64,000 bases of DNA from Zavarzinella sp. Lineage in GTDB: Bacteria > Planctomycetota > Planctomycetia > Gemmatales > Gemmataceae. Location of the stretch: contig JAWKTI010000003.1 in the NCBI GenBank assembly GCA_041399155.1, forward strand, positions 558,001 to 622,000. Reading direction: 5' to 3'. A program made the translations under genes and the position numbers. Positions 54,704 to 64,000 of the stretch are shown here, one piece after another; position 1 is the stretch's first letter; the number at the start of each line of letters is the position of its first letter. The notes under the pieces were generated by a model that worked only from the letters and a program-made list of their open reading frames with translations, searched no databases and was not told where the DNA came from.

Positions 54704-55750
54704 ATGTGGGAGAGGTCTTTCCCTGTTCCACTTACCGGGTTTATTGTGGGCGTTTTCAAACCAACTTTGGTGTTTACCCTGGGCGATGTCGCTGGCATTG
54801 GCCCAGAAGTCATTGTGCGTAGCTGGATTGCCGTTCAGCAATATTGTCATCCAGTAATTGTTGGCGACCTGCCCACGGTGGCGAAAACGATCAAACAATT
54901 CGCCAATCATTTGACTGTCCAAGGCATTGACCAGATCAGCCCCACGTGGGACACTCCGGAAAATGTAGTCACCTGCCTGAATGTGCCTGTCGCGGGCCTC
55001 GTTGATACCCCGCCTGGGGTGATTTCTGCCCTGGCCGGACGTGGGGCCTACGACTTCCTCGTGCGTGCCATCGCAGAAACCATGGCAGGTCGGGCCGATG
55101 GCATTGTGACCGCACCGCTGCAAAAGGAAGGACTATCCCAGGCGGGTGTGGATTACCCTGGGCATACCGAGATTCTGGCAGCAGAAACGGGCACCTCAGA
55201 GTATGCGATGGTGCTGTACGGCTCTGGGATTGCCGTCGCCCACGTGACGCTGCACACCGCACTGCGAAATGTCTTTGGGGAGCTAAGCAGTTCAGCTGTC
55301 AGTGAAAAAATTCGGCTGCTGCATGAATTATTGCCCCAGATTGTGGGGGAACCGGCACGGATTGCGGTTGCGGCACTGAACCCTCACGCGGGGGATGGGG
55401 GGCTATTTGGAAATGAAGAAGCTCTCATCATTCAGCCTGCCGTGGCACAGTGCCAACAGTTGGGCATCAATGTCGTTGGCCCGCTGCCAGTCGATACGTT
55501 GTTTGTGCGGGCTTTTCGTGGTGAATTCAATGCGGTGGCGGCAATCTACCACGATCAGGGGCACATCGCCATGAAATTGAAGTGCGGCTGGAACCTGGTC
55601 AACGTCACCATGGGCCTGCCAATCGTCCGCACCAGCGTGGCACATGGCACCGCTTACGATATTGCCGGCAAAGGCATTGCCGACCCCAGTTCGATGATCC
55701 ATGCGACAGAAATTGCCGCCAGACTTGCATCTTCGCGCAGGATCGGCTAG
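54704..55750 (+). CDS. pdxA: 4-hydroxythreonine-4-phosphate dehydrogenase
   Basis: 348 residues as drawn, probably fewer: the family usually starts near KPTLVFTLGDVAGIGPEV, so the GTG at 54746 is a good alternative. PdxA blocks: TLGDVAGIGPEV, GIVTAPLQKEGLSQAGVDYP, GHTEILAAETGTSEYAMVLY, VAHVTLHTALRNVFGEL, AALNPHAGDGGLFGNEE, GPLPVDTLF, AIYHDQGHIAMKLKCGWNLV, VNVTMGLPIVRTSVAHGTAY, DIAGKGIADPSSMIHA. His and Asp residues of the metal site are present. PdxA oxidises 4-phosphohydroxy-L-threonine on the way to pyridoxal phosphate. Overlap with a histidine phosphatase gene is absent; that gene starts 35 bases later. Confidence 0.9.
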   Translation: MWERSFPVPLTGFIVGVFKPTLVFTLGDVAGIGPEVIVRSWIAVQQYCHPVIVGDLPTVAKTIKQFANHLTVQGIDQISPTWDTPENVVTCLNVPVAGLVDTPPGVISALAGRGAYDFLVRAIAETMAGRADGIVTAPLQKEGLSQAGVDYPGHTEILAAETGTSEYAMVLYGSGIAVAHVTLHTALRNVFGELSSSAVSEKIRLLHELLPQIVGEPARIAVAALNPHAGDGGLFGNEEALIIQPAVAQCQQLGINVVGPLPVDTLFVRAFRGEFNAVAAIYHDQGHIAMKLKCGWNLVNVTMGLPIVRTSVAHGTAYDIAGKGIADPSSMIHATEIAARLASSRRIG

Positions 55751-55784
55751 TCTAAAGTCTTGTGAATTCTAACCTTACGGGGAA

Positions 55785-56414
55785 ATGCGAACAAAACTTT
55801 ATCTGATTCGCCATGCAGCGACTGCCATTAATCTGATGCACCCCCCACAGCTTCAGGGCCGCAAGATGGATCCGGAACTGCATCCCAAAGGGGTGCGTCA
55901 GTCTGAAGCCACCCGCGACTTTCTGGCAGTCTACCCGCTGGATGTGATATACACTTCCCCATTGCAGCGAGCCCGGCAGACAGCAGATATTATTGCTTCC
56001 CCGCATCAACTGACGCCGATTATTTCCGACGCACTGATTGAGTGCGATATTGGACTGTGGGAAGGGAAAACCTGGGAAGAGATTAAAGAAACCGAACCGG
56101 AAGAGTACCGGGCATTTCATGCCGATCCTGCCACCCACGGCTACGCAGGTGGGGAGAATTTTCAGCAGGTCTACCTGCGAACATTAAAAGCCATTAATGA
56201 AATTCTGGATCGCCACGCGGGAGCGAACATTCTGGTGGTGTCCCACCACATCGTGAATCGCACGTTTCTGGCTGGCGTGCTGGGCATGGGCCCCGCCCGT
56301 GCCCGCATGATATCGCTGGATAACTGTGCTTTATCGGTGATTGTGCAGGAAAATGGCAAAACCTCGCTCAACTGCCTCAACAGTTCCTTCCACCTCGATG
56401 GAATTGGGATGTAG
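55785..56414 (+). CDS. Histidine phosphatase family protein
   Basis: 209 residues. KLYLIRHAATAINLMHPPQL carries the catalytic RHA motif (RHG in most members; the Ala variant is common), followed by DVIYTSPLQRARQTADIIA, ECDIGLWEGKTWEEIKETEP, and the second catalytic histidine in ANILVVSHHIVNRTFLAGVL. The family includes phosphoglycerate mutase, CobC and broad phosphatases. The LLDYLA-like C-terminal mutase features are absent, so it is probably a phosphatase; substrate not defined. Same strand as pdxA and probably cotranscribed. Confidence 0.85.
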   Translation: MRTKLYLIRHAATAINLMHPPQLQGRKMDPELHPKGVRQSEATRDFLAVYPLDVIYTSPLQRARQTADIIASPHQLTPIISDALIECDIGLWEGKTWEEIKETEPEEYRAFHADPATHGYAGGENFQQVYLRTLKAINEILDRHAGANILVVSHHIVNRTFLAGVLGMGPARARMISLDNCALSVIVQENGKTSLNCLNSSFHLDGIGM

Positions 56415-56500
56415 ACAGATTTTGATGGCAATTCTAATATCTGCTGTGCAGTATGAGATTTGGGGACAAACGGACTGTCGATTTATTTACAAATTCTTTA

Positions 56501-59341
56501 CTATTCTAATTCCAATTCCAAGTCAAAATCGGAATCGTCTGGATTAGAAGGCCGGCCTGTCAGTTTTGCAAATCGCTCTTTTGCGTCCACATCTCCCGCA
56601 TTAATTGCTTTCTGGTACCAATTTTTCGCTTCATTCAGGTTTTTTGCAACACCTTCACCATCTTCATACATGGAACCAATGTTTCGCATCGCAATCCCCG
56701 AACCAAGTTCTGCAGCTTTCTGAAACCATTGCATGGCGATAGCGTAATCTCGCTGTACTCCCAATGCATATCTGCAAAGAACCCCAATATTGTTCATGGC
56801 AGTTTCATCGCCAGCATCAGCCGCTTTGAGATACCAATTCATCGCTTCTGCATAATCCTGTTTGACACCGTAGCCATTATGATATAAGATCCCAATATTT
56901 GTCATTGATAAGGCATCGTCAGCATCAGCCGCTTTGAGATACCACTTCATCGCTTCTGCATAATCTTGTTTGACACCCTGACCATTATGGTAACGAGTGC
57001 CAATATTATTCATAGCAGTTGCATCGCCAGCATCAGCCGCTTTGAGATACCACTTCATCGCTTCTGCATAATCCTGTTTGACACCGTAGCCATTATTATA
57101 AAGGATGCCAATATTTCGCATCGCTGATGCATAGCCAGCATCAGCCGCTTTGAGATACCACTTCAATGCTTCTGCATAATCCTGTTTGACACCTTGGCCA
57201 TATTCATAAAGGAGGCCAATATTATTCATACCAGTTGCATCGTCAGCATCAGCCGCTTTGAGATACCACTTCATCGCTTCTGCATAATCCTGTTTGACAC
57301 CCTGGCCATTATGGTAACGAGTGCCGATGTTAGTCATAGCAGCTTCATAGCCAGCATCAGCCGCTTTAAGATACCACTTCATTGCTGCCGCATAATCTTG
57401 TTTGACACCCTGACCATTTTCATAAAGGAGGCCAATATTATACATAGCAGTTGCATCATCAGCATCAGCCGCTTTAAGATACCACTTCATTGCTGATACA
57501 TAATCTTGTTTGACACTGCAGCCATTATGATATAAGATCCCAATACTAGTCATTGCGGCTACATAACCAGCATCAGCTGCTTTAAGGTACCACTTCATCG
57601 CTTCTGCAAAATCCAGTTTAACTCCCTGTCCATTTTCATAAAGGATGCCAATATTTCGCATCGCTATTGCATAGCCAGCATCAGCCGCTTTGAGATACCA
57701 CTTCATCGCTTCTGAGTGGCTTTGCGTAACTCCACGTCCGACATCGTGATAGTAGCCAATATTATTCATTGATGCTGGATTACCCAAATCCGCTGCTAGT
57801 TGAAACCAGTTCAACGCTTCTGCAGCATCCTTTTCGACGCCAATCCCTTCATCATAACATCGTGCGAGCATGGACATTGCTTCATGCAAACCTAATTTTG
57901 CACATGCTTTCCAGTCTTCGATTGAAAACTGATTTTCTTCATACCATCGGCGGGAACTGCTATGTTTCAGTGCGTATTCCTGAACATCTGCAAACTGCTG
58001 CTTCACTTTATCGATAAGTGGGTTAGCCATAGGTGCTGCTACTGATTGGACTGGTGCAGTCTTTTTCGAAGACGTACTTCGCAGTTGCATTGCCAGTACC
58101 GCTGCATTAGCGGGGCGTTCTTCGGGATCATCATCCCAACAACTTTCCAGCAAATCCAATACTGGCTCGCTTAACTGGCATTCCAGCAGGCGTTTACGCC
58201 ATTTGCCTGCGGGCCGTTCCGCACTTAAATCACCCAGCAACAGTTGCCAGCCAATAATCCCGAGTGCATGCACATCATCCCGCACATCGGGCTTCATGCC
58301 ACGTTTTTGCTGTGGAGAAGCATAAATCGGCGTGTGGGCACCACGATAGGTTTCCCCCAGGTTTATCTGTGGGGTAGAAATCGTTGCCTGACGGATGCCG
58401 CGGTCGGCTTCTACGTGGCTGATGCCGAAATCGGTCACCCGCAACAGCCAGTTTTTGCCCACTTTTTTCAACAGAATATTGGCAGGTTTTAAATCACGGT
58501 GGATAATTGGTTCCGGCAAAGTATGAAAACGACCAATGACATCCGCAAGGTGGGTCAGGATTTGTAAAGACCGTAGACCCCGTACTTCGGGCGTTTTGGT
58601 GGCATGCTCCCGAACCAGAATTGCCAGATCACCACCGGCAACATACTCGTACGCCAGCCAGGGGGCATCACCTTCCAGATACGCATCTTCCAGTGGCACA
58701 ATGCCATGCTGGTCTGGCCGTACGCCCGCACTGGCAATCATCACCCGTTTAATAATTTCGCCTTCGTGCCGCAGCAACCGGTCGCGTGCGGCGGGATCCA
58801 GGCAAAACTTGTAGGCACGTTGCTTATCCAGAAAAGTGTGCTGTGCCTGCCAGACTTCGCCAAAACCACCCGCACCCAGCAGTTGCACGAACCGCCACTG
58901 GGGCGAACCTGGCACGGTTTCCCCATTGCGGAAGCGTGGGGTGCGTTTTGGCAGCAGGGTACCGAATTGCAACGGATCCAGCAGGTTCATCATTGCCGGA
59001 ACCGATTTCCCACTGAGATCCTGTGGGTGAACCAGCGATTGGCGTGCCACCGCCGGAACCTGGGTGAGGTATTGTTCCAGAACGGCGATTTCTTCCGGTG
59101 GCCGATCCGATAGCACCTCATTCGCAACCGCGTGGGCATCGTTTCGAACTTCCTCGATCGATGCCTGCACCATTTGTTCAACGTCTTCTCTCAGCCGAGC
59201 TTCCCTGCATTCCCGCCGGTAACGCTCAATTGCTTCGCTGGCAATTTCATAAATCTGCTCCCCCATGGGCACCAGACCAATTAATCCTTTCAGCCCTTTG
59301 GCGGCAACAGCTTCACCAACACAACGCAGGAACATCAACAT
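56501..59341 (-). CDS. Ser/Thr protein kinase with Sel1 repeats
   Basis: 946 residues. Residues 1-120 are an N-terminal helical region; the kinase domain spans ~150-420, with glycine loop GAGGFG (156-161), AYKFC for the lysine, HRDLKPANIL (281-290) and DFG (304-306). The C-terminal ~450 residues contain about 12 near-identical 36-residue Sel1 repeats (EAMKWYLKAADAGYAxAMxN IG.LY.NG.GVKQDYA). The DNA of these repeats is almost identical, which points to recent amplification or slippage. Sel1 arrays form superhelices that bind partners, so the protein probably links a signal-sensing kinase to a complex. Kinases of this Hanks type are abundant in planctomycetes. Confidence 0.92.
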   Translation of the reverse strand: MLMFLRCVGEAVAAKGLKGLIGLVPMGEQIYEIASEAIERYRRECREARLREDVEQMVQASIEEVRNDAHAVANEVLSDRPPEEIAVLEQYLTQVPAVARQSLVHPQDLSGKSVPAMMNLLDPLQFGTLLPKRTPRFRNGETVPGSPQWRFVQLLGAGGFGEVWQAQHTFLDKQRAYKFCLDPAARDRLLRHEGEIIKRVMIASAGVRPDQHGIVPLEDAYLEGDAPWLAYEYVAGGDLAILVREHATKTPEVRGLRSLQILTHLADVIGRFHTLPEPIIHRDLKPANILLKKVGKNWLLRVTDFGISHVEADRGIRQATISTPQINLGETYRGAHTPIYASPQQKRGMKPDVRDDVHALGIIGWQLLLGDLSAERPAGKWRKRLLECQLSEPVLDLLESCWDDDPEERPANAAVLAMQLRSTSSKKTAPVQSVAAPMANPLIDKVKQQFADVQEYALKHSSSRRWYEENQFSIEDWKACAKLGLHEAMSMLARCYDEGIGVEKDAAEALNWFQLAADLGNPASMNNIGYYHDVGRGVTQSHSEAMKWYLKAADAGYAIAMRNIGILYENGQGVKLDFAEAMKWYLKAADAGYVAAMTSIGILYHNGCSVKQDYVSAMKWYLKAADADDATAMYNIGLLYENGQGVKQDYAAAMKWYLKAADAGYEAAMTNIGTRYHNGQGVKQDYAEAMKWYLKAADADDATGMNNIGLLYEYGQGVKQDYAEALKWYLKAADAGYASAMRNIGILYNNGYGVKQDYAEAMKWYLKAADAGDATAMNNIGTRYHNGQGVKQDYAEAMKWYLKAADADDALSMTNIGILYHNGYGVKQDYAEAMNWYLKAADAGDETAMNNIGVLCRYALGVQRDYAIAMQWFQKAAELGSGIAMRNIGSMYEDGEGVAKNLNEAKNWYQKAINAGDVDAKERFAKLTGRPSNPDDSDFDLELELE

Positions 59342-59473
59342 GGGTGGGGCACCTCATTCATTGGCAGGAGTCTTCACGGCATTTCGTTCAAACCATTCTC
59401 ATATTTTAAAAAAAAAGTCAAAAATGAGAGGCTTTTCATTTTGATTGCTGCGGCTCATCGGGTTTTCTGTACT

Positions 59474-59905
59474 GGATTCCCGCCTTCGCGGGAATGACGG
59501 TACTGGTCGTCACATCAGATATTAAGCAAACTACCCCAGATCAATTAGTTATCCAATAAAGTGACATTCACGCAGCGTCATTCCCGCGCAGGCGGGAATC
59601 CAGTGCTTTTTCTCAGATACACGTGTGGTGTTTACAAAGCAATTCGTTCGCGTTTCGGGTTAACATGGTATTTTCTGGATTCCCGCCTTCGCGGGAATGA
59701 CGATAATGGGGGCCAACGTATTTACTTCGTGCAATTGGTTTTCGGTTTTAACCGCTGCTTACAGGGCAATATCCGCCGCTCACGCTTCCGGCTCGTTAGT
59801 TTTCTTAGGAACTAATAATGCAATTTGTTTTCTTGGCGTCTTGGCGGTCAATTTTCCAGCACACCAGTCACGAAGAAATTCCCTCGCTGGCGCTTCGGGC
59901 TATGA
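59474..59905. repeat. Cluster of REP palindromes and a dispersed repeat
   Basis: GGATTCCCGCCTTCGCGGGA and its reverse-oriented form occur at 59474-59498, 59577-59601 and 59678-59702. The AGAAATTCCCTCGCTGGCGC repeat ends at 59905. No gene seen in 59342-60054; several short frames over the repeats are artefacts. Confidence 0.75.
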
Positions 59906-60054
59906 ATACATGTGGATGTATCCAATTCACCTGCGCGGGAATGTCGTGATGTGAGATTTGGGCTTTGAAGACAAAAGACAAACCGCGACTTACGCCGACG
60001 GCTCACAGGGCAAATACCGTCGCTGACGCTTTCGGTGCTATTTCTTCCGGCAAA

Positions 60055-60261
60055 CTATTCTTCTTTCTTCCGCGTGCTGTCGTTGTCGATGCCGTTGAGG
60101 TGTTCCGACCGGTGGCGGCCGAGCTTTTCCGTATGATCGGCGGCATCTTCCGGATTTTGTTCCAGCTGGCGTTTCAAATCGCGGCGACGGTGGCGTGCAC
60201 CCGCTTTTTTCACAGCGCGTTTGGTTTCGCGTAATCGGCGTTTATCTGGATCGACAGGCAT
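60055..60261 (-). CDS. Small conserved basic planctomycete protein
   Basis: 68 residues, MPVDPDKRRLRETKRAVKKA, GARHRRRDLKRQLEQNPEDA, ADHTEKLGRHRSEHLNGIDN. It is very rich in Arg and Lys with acidic patches and a C-terminal DSTRKKEE. I recall similar small proteins (MPVNPDKRRLRELKR...) as conserved in planctomycetes, without known function. Codon use fits coding. Confidence 0.6.
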   Translation of the reverse strand: MPVDPDKRRLRETKRAVKKAGARHRRRDLKRQLEQNPEDAADHTEKLGRHRSEHLNGIDNDSTRKKEE

Positions 60262-60483
60262 AGCATTCCACCATCTTTTTCATCCCATCGACAATTATTG
60301 TAGTGGGCAGGTTCGCCATCGTGGGGAACCGGGTAATCGAAAGATTGGGCGATTTTCTATTTTTTTTCCATGGCCACCTAGCCAGCGAAGCCCCATCTTT
60401 CCACAATAACGGTTTCCCATAATTTGGCATGGGATGGATAGCGTGCATGAATAAGGCACGTGCGGTGACCTTTTGGAATTGTT

Positions 60484-60858
<375 letters not shown>

Positions 60859-60901
60859 TCGCTAATTCAGGTTAGCGTCTGCAATCAGTCAGGAAAAACG
60901 A

Positions 60902-61375
60902 ATGTCGAAGAAATTCACCGCCAGCTATACTCAGTTAAAGCCAGATGCTCGCTACAACTCCCTGTTGGTGAGCAAGTTTATCAACTGCATCATGTGGGAT
61001 GGCAAGAAATCTGTCGCCACCCGCATTGTTTACGATGCCATGGACCGGATCAAACAACGGATGCCCGATGCCGACCCACTTCAGGTCTTCATTCAGGCAA
61101 TCGAAAACGTAAAGCCCCCTGTTGAAGTGCGTTCCCGCCGTGTTGGTGGTGCGAACTATCAGGTGCCCATGCCAGTGAAAGCCAAACGCCAGCAGGCACT
61201 GTCTTTCCGTTGGATCATCAACGCTTGCCGTGCCAAATCGGGCAAGCCGATCTTCGAACGTCTGGCTGATGAACTGATGGCCGCGTACCGTCGCGAAGGT
61301 GAAGCGATGAACAAACGTGACCAAACTATCAAGATGGCCGACGCCAACAAGGCATTCTCCCACTTCGCGTGGTAA
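60902..61375 (+). CDS. rpsG: 30S ribosomal protein uS7
   Basis: 157 residues: KPDARYNSLLVSKFINCIMW, DGKKSVATRIVYDAMDRIKQ, VFIQAIENVKPPVEVRSRRV, GGANYQVPMPVKAKRQQALS, FRWIINACRAKSGKPIFERL, DELMAAYRREGEAMNKRDQT. These are the usual S7 blocks for binding the 3' major domain of 16S rRNA. Cotranscribed with rpsL. Confidence 0.98.
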   Translation: MSKKFTASYTQLKPDARYNSLLVSKFINCIMWDGKKSVATRIVYDAMDRIKQRMPDADPLQVFIQAIENVKPPVEVRSRRVGGANYQVPMPVKAKRQQALSFRWIINACRAKSGKPIFERLADELMAAYRREGEAMNKRDQTIKMADANKAFSHFAW

Positions 61376-61476
61376 GTTTGCCAAGAGATTCGTTAAGAAA
61401 TTTTCATTTTCTGCCCGTTTCCAACACCTGACTATTGATCGTCAAAATCCTATGCTCTCGAGCATGGGTTTTGTCT

Positions 61477-62475
61477 TCAATTCACCCAGCGATAGCGGAC
61501 TTTCATTTCCACCTGTCCCCCAGGTGGGAGGCTTTGCCAGCCAGCATCGATCCCACGTGCGTGCAGATTGATGGCATTTGTGGTGCAGGTATACGGTTCG
61601 ATGCACACCGCCTGTCGGTGCGGCGGAATGAACAGCACCAGTTCCCGAAAATGAGAAGTTACCCATATTTCCAGTTTCCCCGCCTGTTCCTGGGATTGCA
61701 GCACCGCAATTAATGAAAATTCCTCATCTTTAGCCAGTGGCTGAATGCCTGTCAGTACGTGATCGAGCTGTAAGTCCTTCAGTGGTCGAACGTTAGAGAA
61801 ATCCAGCTCTGAGGGACATGGCAGCACCTCACCGGTGGGAATGCTATCTACCAGTGGCCAGTAGCTGGACGCACGCATTTGCAATTGCCAGTCATCCGCA
61901 GTGCCGTGGGGCAGGCGAAAATACGGGTGGTAGCCCAGGCCAAACGGAAACTCTTCCTCGGTGCTGCGATTCGCCACCGTTGCATTCACTTGCAGGCAAT
62001 CTGGCTGCAGGATGTATTCCAGTTGCAATTCCCCATCCCCTGGCCACTTCACCGCCAGGTCCGGTGCGTGCTGCTGGAGGCGAAAAGTTCCTTTCACAGA
62101 TGAAAATTCAGCTTCTGCCTGAAATTCTGTGGTATCCCACGCCACGCGGGGTGCGGAGCCATGAATTGCATTCTGCTTCGTGGAATCATTTTTGGGCAGT
62201 TCGATCGATTTTCCTGCCCACTGCGTGCGGCCCTGAGCAATTCGATTGGGGAATGGGAACAGAATGGGATGCCCACTGCGGGTGGGAACGGGATTTTCTT
62301 CCCATTCTGCGGCACGGTGCAGCAGATGTTCCCCGCGATTCACCCAGGTCAGGCAGTTGAAGCCATTGCCCACCCAGACCTCCGCGTGGGAGCCTCGTTC
62401 GGGACTGGTCAGCGTGAAAACTGTCGAAGGGTGCCCACCGGCACTCCTTTCCTGCTGGGTGATGTGATACAACAT
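61477..62475 (-). CDS. Aldose 1-epimerase (galactose mutarotase) family protein
   Basis: 332 residues from the ATG at 62475; the frame extends 28 codons further but lacks family-like residues. Features: SGHPILFPFPNRIAQGRTQW, NDSTKQNAIHGSAPRVAWDT, VNATVANRSTEEEFPFGLGY, HPYFRLPHG and VLFIPPHRQAVCIEPYTCTT. The NAIHG and GLGYHPYF histidines and the terminal CIEPYT glutamate are the catalytic-type residues of aldose epimerases. It acts on the alpha/beta anomers of sugars. Its start lies 53 bases from the divergent dehydrogenase gene. Confidence 0.88.
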   Translation of the reverse strand: MLYHITQQERSAGGHPSTVFTLTSPERGSHAEVWVGNGFNCLTWVNRGEHLLHRAAEWEENPVPTRSGHPILFPFPNRIAQGRTQWAGKSIELPKNDSTKQNAIHGSAPRVAWDTTEFQAEAEFSSVKGTFRLQQHAPDLAVKWPGDGELQLEYILQPDCLQVNATVANRSTEEEFPFGLGYHPYFRLPHGTADDWQLQMRASSYWPLVDSIPTGEVLPCPSELDFSNVRPLKDLQLDHVLTGIQPLAKDEEFSLIAVLQSQEQAGKLEIWVTSHFRELVLFIPPHRQAVCIEPYTCTTNAINLHARGIDAGWQSLPPGGQVEMKVRYRWVN

Positions 62476-62527
62476 GGCAGATATCCTAATTGTGGCAAAA
62501 GCTATTCTACGTGCGAGGACCTGATTC

Positions 62528-63589
62528 GTGCCGACCATCTCTCCCCAGCAACTCACCAAGTTGAGTGAAGCAATTTTTCAGGCGGCGGGTGTGCCCGCGA
62601 ATGAAAGTGAAATTGTTTCTAAGTCGTTAGTATTAAGCAACTTATGCGGACACGATTCCCACGGTGTGATCCGGATTCCGCAATATGTGGGCTTTCTGGA
62701 AAGCGGAAAACTGGTCTCACCGGTGGATTTAACCGTCTTTCAGGAAACGCCCGCGATGGTGGCCGCTGATGGCAACTGGGGCATTGGCCAGGTGCAGACT
62801 TATCGCCTGCTCGATCAACTGCTGCCCAAATGTCAGGCGTTGGGGATTGCCAGTGGCACCTTGCGACGCACGGGGCATATTGGTCGGCTGGGCGAATATG
62901 CAGAGTGGGCAGCCCGCAATGAGTGCGTTCTGTTCTGTACCGTGAATTCTCATGGTTCCGGTCGTCGTGTTGCCCCACCTGGGGGAACGGAAGGCCGCAT
63001 CAGCACCAATCCGATCTGTTTTGGCGTGCCCACTGCAAAAGATCCTGTGGTGCTCGATTTCAGCACATCGGTCTGTGCGGAAGGGAAGGTGCGGGTCGCA
63101 TCGCAGAAAGGCGAACAGATTCCGGAAGGCTGGGTGCTGGACGCCAGCGGAAACCCCACCACCGATCCCAATGCCCTGTATGCCGACCCACCCGGATCGA
63201 TTTTGCCGTTCGGTGGGAACCAGGGTTACAAAGGCTTTGGCCTGGGCCTGGTCATGGATCTGCTGGCTGGCAGCCTTTCCGGTGGGGAATGCAGCAGGCC
63301 GGATCGCCCCATGCCCGGCCTGGGTAATTCCGCAGTCTTTGTGCTGTTTTCGATCAAGCATTTCGGCGGATCAGAGCATTTCCTCTCCACCGCCACCAAT
63401 TTGACAGAATTTGTCCGTAGTTCTGCCAGACGGGAAGGTGTATCGCAAATTACGCTACCGGGCGATCCGGAACGCACGGTGCGTGCGAGCAGGGAAAGTA
63501 CCGGAATTGATATTCCCGACGGCACATGGAAGTTGATTGCCGAAACCGCCACAAAACGAAACGTGTCCGTTGAAGAGTTTCTGGTATGA
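62528..63589 (+). CDS. Ldh-type malate/lactate dehydrogenase family protein
   Basis: 353 residues from the GTG at 62528, with GAGGA upstream. Family (PF02615) blocks: SLVLSNLCGHDSHGVIRIPQ, ADGNWGIGQVQTYRLLDQLL, RRTGHIGRLGEYAEWAARNE, TVNSHGSGRRVAPPGGTEGR, ISTNPICFGVPTAKDPVVLD, FSTSVCAEGKVRV, GSILPFGGNQGYKGFGLGLV, MDLLAGSLSGGECSR. The catalytic HDSHG histidine is present. The family includes NAD(P)-dependent oxidoreductases of malate, ureidoglycolate, sulfolactate and related 2-hydroxyacids; the exact substrate is not decided. It overlaps purN by four bases (ATGA). Confidence 0.9.
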   Translation: MPTISPQQLTKLSEAIFQAAGVPANESEIVSKSLVLSNLCGHDSHGVIRIPQYVGFLESGKLVSPVDLTVFQETPAMVAADGNWGIGQVQTYRLLDQLLPKCQALGIASGTLRRTGHIGRLGEYAEWAARNECVLFCTVNSHGSGRRVAPPGGTEGRISTNPICFGVPTAKDPVVLDFSTSVCAEGKVRVASQKGEQIPEGWVLDASGNPTTDPNALYADPPGSILPFGGNQGYKGFGLGLVMDLLAGSLSGGECSRPDRPMPGLGNSAVFVLFSIKHFGGSEHFLSTATNLTEFVRSSARREGVSQITLPGDPERTVRASRESTGIDIPDGTWKLIAETATKRNVSVEEFLV

Positions 63590-64000
63590 AAACCGTTCCT
63601 ACCGTTGTCATGTTGAGTGGGAGTGGTCGCACGCTGGATAATTTGCTGCACCACATTAACGAGCATGGCTTGCCGATTCGGATAATTCAAGTGATCTCTT
63701 CCCGCACGGGCGTGCGTGGGCTGGAAATCGCCCAACAGGCCAATATTCCCACTCACGTGCTGAGACGGAAGGATTTTGCCGATCTGGAATCGTTCAGCGA
63801 AGCCAATTTTCAGATTTGCCGACAGCACCACGCGGGCCTGGTCTGCCTGGCGGGCTATTTACAACTGCTGAAAATCCCGTCGGACTACCACCAGAAGGTG
63901 GTGAATATCCACCCATCGCTATTACCCGCGTTTGGTGGGAAGGGAATGTATGGCCACCACGTCCATGAGGCGGTGATTGCCAGTGGCATCAAGGTGAGTG
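63586..64000 (+). CDS. purN: Phosphoribosylglycinamide formyltransferase, N-terminal part
   Basis: The open frame runs off the right edge. It begins MKTVPTVVMLSGSGRTLDNL, LHHINEHGLP, then IQVISSRTGVRGLEIAQQAN, GLVCLAGYLQLLKIPSDYHQ, and VVNIHPSLLPAFGGKGMYGH HVHEAVI. NIHPSLLP and the GKGMYG..VH segment are the active-site blocks of PurN. It transfers a formyl group from 10-formyl-tetrahydrofolate in purine synthesis. It starts inside the end of the dehydrogenase gene with the classic ATGA overlap. Confidence 0.95.
   Translation, partial: MKTVPTVVMLSGSGRTLDNLLHHINEHGLPIRIIQVISSRTGVRGLEIAQQANIPTHVLRRKDFADLESFSEANFQICRQHHAGLVCLAGYLQLLKIPSDYHQKVVNIHPSLLPAFGGKGMYGHHVHEAVIASGIKVS

Overview
The window reads as chromosomal DNA of a planctomycete, most likely a member of the Gemmatales/Gemmataceae. 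The signs are a DUF1559 prepilin-like protein, a secreted giant with the planctomycete N-terminal signature LETLESR, DUF1080, ThuA and CotH-kinase proteins, YfbK-type VWA and DUF11 surface proteins, a protein kinase fused to Sel1 repeats, LL-diaminopimelate aminotransferase, and ribosomal protein genes scattered outside their usual operons. This placement rests on gene content alone; no rRNA or tRNA gene was seen.

Layout. 0-5.4 kb: YgiQ fragment, an Ig-fold protein, a TPR/zinc-ribbon/receiver protein, a small lipoprotein and a CotH kinase. 5.7-14 kb: a metalloprotease/cadherin giant with a novel repeat module (two frameshifts), a small lipoprotein, a DUF1559 protein and an outer-membrane-like protein. 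14-18.5 kb: a tight three-gene minus-strand operon centred on a P-loop ATPase, unlike any system I can name, next to an Rpn-type nuclease and a decayed piece of a second copy. 19.7-22.3 kb: rlmN and dapL, both broken by several single-base indels, mostly in homopolymer runs. 24.2-29.1 kb: accessory block with integron-cassette-like genes (one with an EAD1 domain), an intact IS5-type element, an IS110-like remnant and a recurrent structured element. 29.5-39.3 kb: housekeeping and envelope genes (SPFH, panB, AI-2E transporter, fabH, dapA). 39.3-44.5 kb: a cassette array with several recognisable attC sites, ending at the last ~40 codons of an IntI integron integrase. 45.5-51.9 kb: DUF11 protein, lactonase, rpsR, an IS66 element with an 8-bp target duplication, ThuA. 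51.9-52.2 kb: three stem-loops carrying the same C-rich loop, a candidate regulatory RNA. 53-64 kb: VWA protein, pdxA, a histidine phosphatase, a Sel1 kinase, rpsL-rpsG, aldose epimerase, an Ldh-type dehydrogenase and the start of purN.

The most interesting part is the pair of integron-like regions. The 39-44 kb array lies downstream of the 3' end of a degenerate intI on the same strand, the reversed arrangement reported for Treponema and some planctomycetes. Its cassettes encode immunity-like and unknown proteins (CdiI-type, DUF5063). The 24-29 kb block carries the same attC halves, several of them fused to a ~115-bp element with long terminal inverted repeats and two internal hairpins, one of which presents a Shine-Dalgarno-like loop.

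Housekeeping links seen here: dapA and dapL both belong to the aminotransferase route to diaminopimelate; panB, pdxA and purN make pantothenate, pyridoxal phosphate and purines; fabH starts fatty acid synthesis; rpsL, rpsG and rpsR encode small-subunit proteins.
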